Origin: Stictocephala bisonia
Lineage: Eukaryota; Arthropoda; Insecta; Hemiptera; Membracidae
Direction: 5' to 3'
Assembly (NCBI GenBank): GCA_035578905.1
Contig: JAQJVL010000148.1
Location: forward strand, 186,001 to 250,000
Length of the DNA: 64,000 nt
Within the stretch, counting starts at the first letter, position 1; each line of letters begins with the position of its first letter. This document shows, piece by piece, positions 23,564-34,606 of the stretch. The position numbers and the translations under genes are program-made. The notes beneath the pieces were generated by a model. The model was not told where the DNA came from and made no database searches. It saw only the letters and a program-made list of their open reading frames with translations.

Positions 23564-24880
23564 TAGAAAATAAGAGACCTATGAAAAATCCACTTACGCC
23601 ATTGTTTCCCTCGTTCAATTGTACGTTATGACGTATACATTTCATCAATTGATCAATTTAAAATCACTGCATTTACTTACGCATATGAAAGTAATGTATC
23701 GCAATTATATATTTCACGAAAATTACAACTCGACCAAGTACATCTTTGCGACCTCTAGAAGCCAAGAAGATTTTGTTTTAGAAAATTGATAAGTACTTTT
23801 TTCTTGAAAAGTTAAAAAGCTGAAATTTATAAAACTCATTGAAAACATTCCTGTCAACCACGTATTAAACTGTTTAATTTATACACTAACGGGTTTTTGA
23901 GTAATACAAGTGTTAAGTTGATTCATAGTAAAAACTAGTTAAAATCTCAGTACTTTTTTTGTTCCAACGATGACAAACATTTTAAAAACTTATAATACAA
24001 TTACAAAATACCTATATAATAACGTGCAATTAAATGGGGGGGTTGTGATTATATAGGTCTCTTAATTTCTTAGTAAACAACCTTTAAACTCAGGTACACA
24101 TAATTTCTGCGCAGACAGTCGATCTATTTGGATCCACAATGTATTTAAAATAGATCGCTAATATTGAGTAAATATAATGGCAGAGTACGCATGTTACGTA
24201 AACCCTGAAAATTTTTGTGATAGTGCACTCTTTACTTATTTTATGAAAGATGAAATTTATTCAACGAGATTCTTCAAAAGTACTCAACTTATATTTAGCC
24301 CTAAATAAAATGTATTTTTATTTACGTAGCTAGTAAATAAAACGTCAAATGAAAACAAATACGATTGCGGGGGAAAATACTCTTGCTGACGAATGTTTTG
24401 CAATGGAAATGCTGGTAATCCAACAAAAGCTATAGTTTATTGGCGTACACGCCTCCAGGCGCTGAAACAATTTGTTACATGTCGACGCTCGGCTACATCA
24501 ATTCAACCCCAGTCGCTGGCAAAGAAACATTTCCAATTACCGGTTCAACCTTACCTTAGAATCTGTTTGAAATGCCATTATTGGGATGTTCCACGGAACT
24601 GGTATTTTGGACATCTTTGTATGGGGTGTTATATTAGTATTTGAATTAATTTGTAGAATAACAGGTTATTTATAGACTTATATGATAGATTTATAGATAA
24701 AGTAAAAATATACAAAAGTATATAAGTTTTGTATGATGAAATCTTATTTATAATTGGGTAAACAAATAATATTCAGCACAAAAATGGATAAAAAAACAGA
24801 CCTTACAATGCAAAAAGTATATAAGTTACTTTCAGATCCTCAAACGAATGTTATCATAATAATGGAAAGTAATGACGTAA
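23564..24880. other. AT-rich DNA with one weak ORF
   Basis: An 83-codon ORF at 24393-24644 (plus) contains NGNAGNPTKAIVYWRTRLQ. This vaguely recalls the N-terminal helix of TE-associated helix-turn-helix proteins (DUF4817-like), but the match is too thin to call. The rest shows nothing. Confidence 0.3.
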
Positions 24881-25960
24881 GTTGTGTTAGGTTAGTTAAG
24901 CTTAGAATATATTAGGTTACGTTAGGTTAGTTAGTTAGGTTAAGTTAGGTTAGATAATTAGGTTACGTTAGGTTAGTTAGTTAGGTTACGTTAGGTTAGT
25001 TAGTTAGGTTTTGTTAGGTTAGTTAGTTAGGTTATGTTAGGTTAGTTAGTTATGTTACGTTAGGTTAGTTAGTTAGGTTACGTTAGGTTAGATAGTTAGG
25101 TAACGTTAGGTTAGTTAGTTAGGTCACGTTAGGTTAGTTAGGTAGGTTACGTTAGGTTAGTTAGTTATGTTCCATTAGGTTAGTTAGTTAGGTTACGTTA
25201 GGTTAGTTAGTTATGTTACGTTAGGTTACGTTAGGGTAGTTAGTTAGGTACGTTATGTTAGATAGTTAGGTTACGTTAGGTTAGTTAGGTAGGTTACGTT
25301 AGGTTAGTTAGTTATGTTCCGTTAGGTTAGTTAGTTATGTTACATTAGGTTAGTTAGTTAGGTTACGTTAGGTTAGTTGGTTAGGTTACGTTAGGTTAGT
25401 TAGGTAGGTTACGTTAGGTTAGTTAGGTAGGTTACGTTAGGTTAGTTAGTTATATTCCGTTAGGTTAGTTAGGTTACGTTAGGTTAGTTAGTTAGGTTAC
25501 ATTAGGTTAGTTATGTAGGTTACGTTAGGTTAGTTAGGTAGGTTACGTTAGGTTAGTTAGTTATGTTCCGTTAGGTTAGTTAGTTATGTTACGTTAGGTT
25601 AGTTAGTTAGGTTACGTTAGGTTAGGTAACGTTAGGTTAGTTAGTTAGGTTACGTTAGGTTAGTTAGTTATGTTACGTTAGGTCAGCTTAACTTAGGATA
25701 CGTTAGGTTAGTTAGTTAGGTTACGTTAGGTTAGTTAGTTAGGTTACGTTAGGTCAGCTTAGCTTAACTGAGGATACTTTAGATTAGATTAGATAATTAG
25801 GTTACGTTACTTTAGGTTATGTTAGTTAATTATAATAGGTTAGGTTACGTTCGATTAAGTTTGCTTAGCTTAGGTTAACTTAGGTGACATTAGGTTAGTA
25901 TGGTTGGATAGGTTAAGTTAGGTTTTTTAGTTAAGTAATGTTAGATTAGGTTAGTAATAT
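24880..25960 (+). repeat. Large TTAGG-like degenerate tandem tract
   Basis: About 1.1 kb made of GGTTACGTTAGGTTAGTTAG-type units of mostly 19-23 bases, with frequent swaps TTACG/TTCCG/TTATG and AGTTAGTT/AGGTAGGTT. It is strongly strand-asymmetric (G and T on the plus strand). TTAGG is the usual insect telomere repeat; here it is interspersed and degenerate, so it is interstitial and not a telomere. Confidence 0.9.
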
Positions 25961-26881
25961 GTATTAACTGTCAACATATACAATAATATTGTGACATAAA
26001 TATACACAGAAAGTTATCTGTATATTTAGATTTGCTCAAATTGTTCCTCAATTGAATAATGATCCCTTTTCCAATACTATTTGTTATTCCTAAATATTTT
26101 ATGTAGTAAAGCAATACATCAAATACTATACAATAGGGCGTACAATATTGTATACAACTAAATTAAACATCTTTAAAAGAATTGATCTCAGTACAGTATT
26201 ACAACTCATTTTTAATCGTGTAAAATAAAAATGTTTTATATAGTTCATTTTGAATAGTTGTATATTTATTATAATTATCTAGGTGTATTTCAAATAGTAA
26301 ATTGTTTATGTGAAAGAGAATTTGCGAGTGTAGAGATGTTATTCAAGAAACTTTTTAGTTTCCCTTAGACACATTTGAAAGGAAAACTCCTTTCAAAGCT
26401 AAAATATGTTAAAGTTTGCATAACACATGAGTTGTTTGTAAAGGAGATAATAAGAGGCAAAGAAGGCAGTGAATGAAAGCAAAGCAGTTTCTAAGTTGAG
26501 TTAGCTTTAATAACAACCCTAATCATAATTGTATATATTGTACTCTACGAGATTATTTGCGTTTGGTATGTTAAAAAATTGGAATGATAATACGTCAAGA
26601 TATATCGGTTCTATTTTCAATTAATGACAATATTGCAGAATATAATATTTAGACAATTCTGAATAAATATTTGAGATCCCATCTTTGGAATTTTTTGTTT
26701 CTTACTATGATATGAATTACCATGATACAATAGTAAAATACATTTTCGAAATTGTATTAAGAGAGATCGTAAGTGAACGGAATACCCTTATTAAAATATG
26801 TGTTGGGATATACTTTTAATAGAATTTCTTTGGAGGAAACTGTTTATTTGGAAGGACAGAAATGTAGAATGTAATACTTAC
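25961..26881. other. AT-rich, probable intron of the minus-strand gene
   Basis: No ORF or repeat recognised. It directly follows the donor of the exon at 26882-27133 on the minus strand, so its right part should be intronic. Confidence 0.45.
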
Positions 26882-27133
26882 TGTTGAAGTAGAAGAGGAC
26901 ACCCGAGACAAGGAGGAAGCAGATGACGAACAGCGCAACCAACACGAGAGGAACAGCCGGTCGGCAGCACGATTCTTGTTGGATGGTACCCTCCCGAGCA
27001 AGGGTACGAGCAGTGGAACCATCCCTCTGGCTAGCAACCACGACCACCTGCTGAGGGAAGCCACTGGACTCGAACTCAGTCTCCTCCACATCCTGACTGT
27101 ACAAGCCGTACGCCGCCACCATGTCATGGCTTG
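26882..27133 (-). CDS. Internal exon of an unidentified single-pass membrane protein
   Basis: Read on the minus strand, the exon opens after TTGTTTGGTTACAG and closes before GTAAGTATT, both near-consensus splice sites. It is 252 bases long with phase 1 at both ends. It encodes SHDMVAAYGLYSQDVEETEF, then a hydrophilic part with GFPQQVVVVASQRDGSTART, then two cysteines (ESCCRP) and the hydrophobic run AVPLVLVALFVICFLLVSG followed by VLFYFN. That run is one membrane segment, at about residues 144-167 counting from exon 1. With no signal peptide, this suggests an N-in (type II) signal anchor with most of the protein in later exons. I do not recognise the family. The following exon was not found to the left. 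Confidence 0.75.
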
Positions 27134-27497
27134 CTGTAACCAAACAATAGAGCTGTCATGTAATAGTGTTCTCCCGAGTAAGGGTGCGAGCAGTGGAACC
27201 ATCTCTCTACCTAACCACCACGACCATCTGCTGCGGGAACCCACTGGACTCGAACTCGGTCTCCTCCACAGCTGACTGTACAAGCCGTACGCCGCCACCA
27301 TGTCATGGCTTGCTATAACCAAACAATAGAGCTACCATATAATAGTGTTCTCCCGAGTAAGGGTGCGAGCAGTGGAACCATCCCTCACCTAACCACCACG
27401 ACCACCTGCTGAGGGAACCCACTGGACTCGAACTCGGTCTCCTCCACAGCTGACTGTACAAACCGTACGCCGCAACCATATCATGGCTTGCTGTAAG
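27134..27497 (-). repeat. Two extra tandem copies of the exon's 5' half and splice acceptor
   Basis: A unit of about 179 bases recurs with starts at 26991, 27171 and 27350 (CTCCCGAG words). On the minus strand each copy has its own acceptor (TTGGTTATAG at 27313, ACTTACAG at 27491) and the SHDMVAAYGLYSQ-coding segment. Both extra copies lose bases after CAG (CAGCTGTGG instead of CAGGATGTGG), which shifts the frame. They also carry in-frame stops in the original frame (GGTTAG) and lack the membrane segment. They are decayed exon duplicates inside the intron. Confidence 0.85.
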
Positions 27498-28259
27498 TAA
27501 TGTTTTTAGATTATATTTTAAATGTTCATATTCAAATTATTTATATGTACAAAATTTTAGCAATAAATTGGCAGAAGCTTATGAAATACAGGTAATTGTA
27601 TTTGGCTGATTTCAATGTAGTAATACGACTTTAATATCATTTTCACTACACTACTATGAGTTTAGCTGTTTTCGTTATGTGTTTACAACCTGCGAAACAT
27701 CATATTTTCAACAGCTGTCTATTGTTTACTACCGAAAGTAACATTGTTTACAAGCGAAAATTTTCCACAGTCAACAACACCTGTTTTTATTCCGTAGTGT
27801 AGTGAAAAGTATCGTTCAAAACTCGAGTGAAAGTGTTTTGTATGTTCTTGACCATTCGAAGTGCTCGACAAGTCTCGCACTTCAAACATATGGTCTCGAA
27901 CATGCAAAATCCCACTTTCCACTCTTATTATGAAATATACTATTGTTATTACTATCCTAGTAATAACGTATTTAAACTGAAACTAAAGTTCCAAACACAA
28001 GTAGTTTTACCTATTTTGTATGACAAACTGATCGTTGCAAGACGGATTGCTATACTCAGGGAAGTTAATGTAATAGTGATGGATCATACTAAGTAATGTA
28101 TTAACTTTAATATCGCTACAACTGGATCTTTGTAACAGATTTGATTATGATGAGTATAGCAGCTGCATCATATTTAAAAAAACACTTTAGTGAAATAACG
28201 GTTCACGCATGTGTTAATGAAATAATTCTTTAATTAGCATGTCACGTTTTGGTAGGAGT
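27498..28259. other. Probable intron
   Basis: Lies between the exon copies and exon 1. An 89-codon ORF at 27827-28096 and an opposing 67-codon ORF show no domain. Nothing else recognised. Confidence 0.4.
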
Positions 28260-28520
28260 TGAAAACAGGTGAACATCTAGAGACTGTAAATTTCAACAAA
28301 TATTGAATAGACCTTTAATTTGACACCAACAAACCTAGGCTTACATTAAAGATTTTCATTCAGCTTCTCGTGGGCCATCCCCCAGAAAAGATGGAATGTC
28401 ACTAATGGTGTAAAAATTGTGTTTTTTGTAACCATCATGTCTGGTAAGATTTCACTTTTACCAGTGAAGTCATAAAAAATTTGTGAAATCTTTCCATATT
28501 TTTCCCCCACCTTGTATATA
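28260..28520 (-). mobile_element. MITE copy within the intron
   Basis: Ends in TTTTTCCCCCACCTTGTATATA. It contains AATAGACCTTTAATTTGACACC and GAAAGATT-like phrases shared with the copies at 13976 and 55694. The left end is unclear. A second repeat with terminus TACAGGTGTCCCTGAAC abuts at 28523. Confidence 0.6.
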
Positions 28521-28819
28521 CAGGTGTCCCTGAACTCTCTGAGGATATTTTTAGGTATTGATTGTGGGTCAAAAACAAGACATAATATCATATTTAAAAA
28601 TTCCAAATCACCTCCGGTACCCGTACAGCCGTCTTTTTGTATTTTTTACTTTAAAAACTACGCAACGTATAAAGTTGGTTCATATTAAAACCTGATTCTA
28701 CTCACTGGGGATAAAAAGTCAAGATTTTTTAAGTATCTAGAAACTGCAAAAATACCAAATGAAAAGTTCATGATAAATCAGTCTTAACAGTTCAATAACA
28801 AAGTGTGGCTTAAGCGAAC
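28521..28819. other. Repeat-like intronic DNA
   Basis: Begins CAGGTGTCCCTGAACTCTC and continues TTGTGGGTCAAAAAC, similar in style to the segment at 13050. It reaches the donor site of exon 1. Confidence 0.35.
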
Positions 28820-29072
28820 CTCTAGCTCCATTGAGCGAGTCCGAAGCCATTCGCCGGTAGCCGAGGTCAGGTCGCCGAGGCAACGCCTCTTGTAGGTCGT
28901 CCACACAAGTGCAGCAGTTGGAGTTGGACCTCGGCAGCTTGCAGTGGGCCCCGTGGTGCATAGGGTAGTCATTTCCTGGGTAGGCCTTCCTGGCGTAGTC
29001 GATCTCCTCCGGTCTTGCTCGGTATCCGATGGCTATGTTACTGGGGTGTGTATAAGAAAAGGGAGCCGCCAT
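28820..29072 (-). CDS. First coding exon of the same membrane protein
   Basis: Starts at an ATG (29072) in the context ACCAATGGC and encodes MAAPFSYTHPSNIAIGYRAR, then PEEIDYARKAYPGNDYPMHH, a Cys-rich patch (NCCTCVDDL) and RRMASDSLNGAR. It stops at AGAG|GTTCGC, a usable but weak donor. The 253-base length leaves phase 1, exactly what the exon at 26882-27133 needs; the join makes ALA between ...LNGAR and SHDMV. This region is GC-rich and of normal protein complexity, unlike its surroundings. It would be a cytoplasmic, serine/arginine-containing N-terminus. An ORF extension to 28737 without splicing gives ILLRLIYHELF-type sequence and is less likely. Confidence 0.6.
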
Positions 29073-30425
29073 TGGTGCGTTTTTGGTCTAATAATATTTT
29101 TTAATCGTATTGCAAAACTATATATTTGTTTTAAACTATCAAGTTAATTTTGGGGTTCTGCTTTTTATTTTATTTAATTTTTTTTTTTTTTATTATTTCT
29201 TTACTTTCACCACAATGTAGTTTTATAGTCGTAGATTAGTTTTTCTTTTATTGTATTAACGTATGACATGTCGAACGAATATAAATTTTATTATTCTGTG
29301 ACATCTTTTTTTCATTTCTCTTTCTATTACAATTGTTGGATATTGGGTTTCATAAATCATTTTTAAGCTTTCTTGCTGTTCTTGGAATTTATGTTCTTGT
29401 ATTACATTTTGTTCCACAATTTTTTTTTTTAATTGGGGTTCAATGAAAATAATCCATATTGTTTCAACATATTTTCAAATAATAAATGAAGTTTTTTTCT
29501 CAGTATCATTCTTTCAATTTCTATATTTTGACATCTGTTAAAATTAAGCTTCTCAATTTGATATTATACCTTGGTTTTTATAAGTTTTTATATCGAATCC
29601 AGTTTTAACTCCCTTATTGTTATTACTTTCTACACTCGTAGATGTTTCTTTCAACAATAATATCAACACAGAAGAATAAAAAGATAATATATTACCCATT
29701 GTTTTGATAATAATTATATTCATTTCTTCATTTGTGTTATTTATGATAAGGTAAATTCGTCAGGTTAAATATTGAGGTGCCATTGAATAAGTTTCGTCAC
29801 CAACGTCTGAAACAAAGAACAATATATAATTATTTTTAATATTTTATTTGAATATTGCACAGTATTGGGTTTTCTAAGAAAGAATTAATATTCGGAACTC
29901 CTTTATGATACAGGATTATGACAATATATAATCTACACCTTTGTCAAATTTCTCAGCCCTCACTGGCTTATTAACTCACCGCTAGCAGTTACCTCTACAT
30001 CCATTTATAGTAAATATTCAATAATTTCTCGAACTGTTGGAAATTAGAGACACCTTGGGAATACTAAGACACAATCCTCAAATTCATGGGTCAAGTTTCT
30101 GATATTGAAAGGTACGTGTGAATTAAAGTAGATTAAATTATTTTTACGTTAAACTGTTAAAATTGTTTAAATGCTTGCATTTAGGGGTGCAATAAAAAAA
30201 AACTTGAATATTTACCACACCAAAGTATTTTTAAATAAGAGTTTCTAATGAAGTATACACTGTGTCAAGTTAAATTAACCTCTTACAGCTCCTGAATAGC
30301 CTTAATTACATTTTGCATGTTAGACTGTCACTTAGATTCTCTTATTTTTTTTCAACTTGGAATTAAGGAGAATAATTGGAATAATAATTAACAACAATTA
30401 TACATATTTTCCTATTTTTTCGTCA
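29073..30425. other. Upstream region of the gene, AT-rich
   Basis: T-rich on the plus strand between 29090 and 29500. No TATA box, initiator or 5' exon could be singled out. No repeat copy recognised. Confidence 0.4.
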
Positions 30426-30429
30426 TAAT

Positions 30430-30845
30430 GTCGGCACTAATGGCGCAGTGCTGTAACCAGCTACTTAGGGACAAAGTGTTGTGGACATTGAAGGTGACAT
30501 GTTATGTGCTTGGTCCTATTATTACTGACATGGTGTCCGGTCAATGTTTGCCATCGACGTAGACACTAGTAGAGAGGTCTGGGGTGTCCGTGTTGTGTGG
30601 TAGTCATTGTCCGGATGTTGTGTAGTGGAGAGAACTGAGTATCAGGCCTGTCAATTAGCTGAACGTCAGACCAACACTGCATGGTTCAGATTCCATGTAA
30701 AGCTGTATGTCTCTTACTTGCCCTAGCTAATGGGCTATTAATAAATGGCCCTTTCTGAGCTAAGTTTACCTAGTTAGTAACCAGACTACACACGTCATCC
30801 ACACTCATCTTACACTCATGTATTCATTCATATTCGCCTTAAAAA
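30430..30845 (+). repeat. Dispersed repeat family D copy
   Basis: One of the best preserved copies: GTCGGCACTAATGGCGCAGT head, GACACTAGTAGAGAGGTCTG in the middle, and CATTCATATTCGCC near the end. No ORF of note. Confidence 0.8.
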
Positions 30846-32165
30846 ACGCATAATATTGTGACGGTGTCTGTGTATCTGAGAATCATAATGGTGATAATGA
30901 TTACAATACACTATAGTCTTTTGTACTAACGAGAAGGTAAAGGACTCCTAACAAAAGGGACAAGGAGTCAGTTTAGAAGGGGTAATAAGGTATAGAAGGG
31001 TCACGGCAAGTCACACTCACCCCGTCCCCTCCTGCACGCATAAAAAAATCCGGTCCTTTCCTGAGTTCAAGCGTCAAAAAGAAGCCAATATAATCTCGGA
31101 TTTTCACTTCTTATTGACGATCAGGAAGACCCCTCCATTCAATAAAAGTGCAAAATTACGTCCATCGGAAAAAGGAAAGTTATTTTAGTCAAAGGAATAT
31201 GATACCCTCGGGAAAGGAAGTAAAATGTCAAATAAGACAGAGCCTTTGACTTGAGAGGGCTGCCTGTATATTATTGACTGCATTGTTCAATTAGGTTATT
31301 TTAGTCTGTAGACAAGGGAAGAAAATCTAAAAATAATTGTACAAATTATTTGAATTTGAGGTAATTTTAAATTCATTTAAACTCAAATAAACATAATTTA
31401 TGCTCTAACATACAATTAATAATATTTATGTTAATAAATAATTTATTAATAAACAATTTAATAAACAAAAAACACGTAAAAATGTATTTAAAAATTACAA
31501 ATTTTGGTTTTTTGACGTTTACATGTGGCATTGTTACCAAAACGTAATATGTTAGTTAAGAAACCGTATTTATGAAATTTAATACGGTGTTGAACCATTG
31601 ATAATATAGTTAATCTGTATATCTAGTCATTGTTTAACTTTTTAGAAAAATGTTATTACAGTTCAAAACCATGTTTGATTTACTATCCATAGAATAAATA
31701 AATCTTTTAATATGGTAACTAAAGGTCACGTTAAAAGTATCCTCAACGTCTGGAAATCATTAAATTAAACATTGAACTGTGTGATAACTAGACATATCTT
31801 TAGTTGGAAAATTAATCTCACTAATTCAATATCAACCAAATTAATTAATATTAAATAAACAACTATAGAAAAATAAGTATAAAAACATAAATAAAAATTA
31901 GTGTTAAAATACTTTAGTGAATAAAGTATTTGTTTACAAATACATACAATATTTCAAGAAAATCAATAATACATACTAACTAAACATACAACATTAAAAA
32001 ATGATATAAATATATTTTGAAACATTTACCTTTCAATTTATGCAAGCTCAGTTTGTTAAAAAATATCACACTTTCCAAAATTTTGCAAGGTATTGTGAAA
32101 AATAACAAATATATGACTTACATAAGAAAATATTACTATTATTATCAGATGACATAACTATATAA
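30846..32165. other. AT-rich stretch without recognised features
   Basis: A less AT-rich patch at 30950-31260 (GGTAAAGGACTCC, then TCCCCTCCTGCACGC) has no open frame. The rest is very AT-rich. Nothing supported. Confidence 0.45.
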
Positions 32166-32171
32166 CTTTAT

Positions 32172-32450
32172 GCATATTTTAAGGCAAATTTGAATATTTA
32201 TATGATTGTACGATGAATGAGGTTGACCCGTATAGTCTAAGAAATAGCCATTTATTAATAGCTTTAATTATAAATAGCAGGGCAACTGAGGGACCAACAG
32301 ATTTATATGGAATCCGAACCACATAGTATTGGTATGATTTTCTTCTAACTCACAACCTTGTTACTTTGTTCTTTTCCCTACACAACACCTGTTCACTGAA
32401 TACCGCTCAAAACTGACAACCCAGAGTTCTCTCTTAGTTTTCACGTTATT
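32172..32450 (-). repeat. Dispersed repeat family D, partial copy
   Basis: Begins TTTTAAGGCAAATTTGAAT and includes GGAATCCGAACCACATAGTA; the match fades after AGAGTTCTCTCTTAGT. The tRNA-like head half is missing. Confidence 0.65.
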
Positions 32451-33009
32451 TAAGGAGGTAAATATATATACTCTCCCTTCATTTTACCCTTCACTGTTTG
32501 CAAGAGATTGTCATACCTTTCATTTGTAATACGATTAGGAGTTGATATTTTCTAACCCCTTTCCGTCTTCTGTTTAAACACAATTAAAAACATCGTTAAA
32601 ACCCAATGGCAAAGGTATGAAAAGTATATAACATGCTGTCTTAGGAGAAAGTAAGTACGATACATGCTGCGTACTTATTAATATTCTACCTTAATTCTAG
32701 GAAAATATTACATTGATACGTGAACTTTACGTTTGTTACAATGTAATCAAGCCAGGACGGTCCACAGAGAGTGAGTTTGATTTATTTAATTTCGAAACAT
32801 TTCAGCATGAAAGTTCGTAATTGGAACACTTCAATTTAGTAATAAGCATTATAAGTACCACATAAAAGTGATATGTACACGAGGTAGCTTGAGTGCAGAT
32901 TAAACGGCTCTTAAATCACCGTTATTAAAGAGGAGTGGAATATACATTATACATTTTTAATAAAGGACTACATAAAACGGAGTCCTGCGCACTACAGCTT
33001 TGTGTCTGA

Positions 33010-33285
33010 TTTACTCCACTTATGAATATTGTGTTCCCGTGTAACAGTAAACATGAACGAGAGCTTGACATACAACTAAATAGGATGATGAGGGCTATCG
33101 GCGGCTCTCTCTTAGCAACCCCTCTGGCATGGCTTCCAGTGCTGTGCAACATAGCTCCTCCGGATATTAGACGCAAAGAGGCACTTCTCAGAGAGCTCAA
33201 AACAATCCTATCTATTCCGAATCTACCCATTTTGCAAGATATCCAACAACCTCCTCTTCGACTAGCAATCTTACAAAGTTAATAT
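33010..33285 (+). pseudogene. LINE polymerase C-terminal relic
   Basis: The open frame reads ELDIQLNRMMRAIGGSLLAT, then PLAWLPVLCNIAPPDIRRKE, then LPILQDI and PPLRLAILQS. The LNxxMRxIxGxLxxTP..WLPVLxNIxPPxxRR pattern is characteristic of the C-terminal part of insect non-LTR retrotransposon polymerases. No upstream catalytic motifs remain. Recognised from motif memory. Confidence 0.65.
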
Positions 33286-33307
33286 CTTACAAAGTTTCAC
33301 CAAAAAC

Positions 33308-33545
33308 CAACTAGGCGTTAACGTAGAGTTTTAACCCAACTACTTAGGATAAAATGTTGAGGAGATTGTAGGTTCGGTCCTCTTAATACTGACTAGCATC
33401 TGCTCAATGGTTGCCATCGACGTGAACTACTAGAGAGGTCTGCGGTGTCCATGTTGGGGTAGTGAGAGCCCGGATGTAGTGTAAGGGAACATAACTGAGC
33501 ATCAGGCTTGTTACTTAGCTACTCACTAATTACATTCAAGACAAT
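33308..33545 (+). repeat. Family D head half
   Basis: From CTAGGCGTTAACGTAGAG through CTACTAGAGAGGTCTG to AGGCTTGTTACTTAGC. It faces the next copy, which is inverted. Confidence 0.65.
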
Positions 33546-33559
33546 TAGACATGAAGATG

Positions 33560-33860
33560 CCGATGGTCTATTAACAACCAAATTGCTAGAGCGTACAAGA
33601 GACCTTCAGCTTTGTCTGGGGTCCGAACCCCGTAGTATTGGTCTACATTCCAGCTAACTGACAAGCCAGATAGTCAGTTCTTTTCCCCAAACATCATCTG
33701 GACCCAGACTTTCCTGTAGTGTTCGTTTCAATGGCATAAACTGAGAGGGTGCCATATCGGGTCTAAGAGGACTGAGCAAAGGACCTATCGCATACAATCT
33801 CCACAACACGTTGTTCCCAAGTAGCTGGGTTACAGCACTGCACCACTAATGCTGACATTG
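33560..33860 (-). repeat. Family D copy inverted to its neighbour
   Basis: Contains GGGGTCCGAACCCCGTAGTA, GACTTTCCTGTAGTGTTC and AGTAGCTGGGTTACAGCACT, and ends CACCACTAATGCTGACA. A short D tail (CACATTCGCCCAAATCTTG) follows at 33890. Confidence 0.7.
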
Positions 33861-33982
33861 ACTACATATTTTGTATCATCTACAAACATCATACACATTC
33901 GCCCAAATCTTGATTGGGAACTCAAAAATTAATAGATGGTTAAAATAAAATAGTCGAAACACATCCGAAATGGTGCGGTCCG

Positions 33983-34130
33983 ACTCCGGTCTGTACTGGG
34001 AATATTTATAAAATGTATTGTGTTCCATTGACAATTTTGGACAAACGGCTTACATACACGTAGGCTGGAGGGGTTAACACTTAGGGGATCCATTTGTTTC
34101 CCTAATCCCTCTCTGGAATATTTTACGTGG
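33983..34130 (+). mobile_element. Possible SINE relic
   Basis: GCGGTCCGACTCCGGTCTGT and ACTGGGAATATTTATAA resemble the B-box and following segment of the SINE at 63394 (GGTTCGAATCCGGCCC, then ACTGGAAGATTTATCA). The A-box part is not recognisable. Confidence 0.35.
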
Positions 34131-34606
34131 CTAATTCCTCAGCAGGGGATTTACGAAAAGGTTGCTTAAGCATAATTAGACAAGCATTTTTATCTCCACT
34201 AATGGGTGAGTAATTTATTTGGTCGGGCGTTAATGGATTAGGTGAGGATATCCTTAAAATATACACGAATCTGATATATTCTCCCTCTTCAATTACACAA
34301 TGAATTTCCTTCGAATTTCAGTTTTGGAATGTTTTGTACTTTTACACAGTTAATCACAATAATTGAAAGGTAAAACTATAATAACTAATTTGTTATCTGC
34401 TTTAATTGAATAGTTCAATTTTCTACCGTTAATGACATCCAAGGAAATGTGTTCGGAGACACACGGAGTGTGATAATGACTTCAGAGATGTGATTTGTCT
34501 GCCTCATTACTGAGTTATAAGGGTCGCCATTAAACCGGAAGTGAATCCACCATTACCGATGATAACACATATTTGATAGTATGTAGTTAAATCACGTTCC
34601 TCCCCT

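Noticed and set aside
24880..25960. True chromosome end
   Set aside because: The repeats are degenerate and are followed by unrelated unique DNA and a gene on the right.
26816..27322. 168-codon minus-strand ORF as the gene product
   Set aside because: It is an alternative frame across the duplicated exon, rich in Arg/Ser/Trp, and runs through splice sites. The frame with the membrane segment is the credible one.
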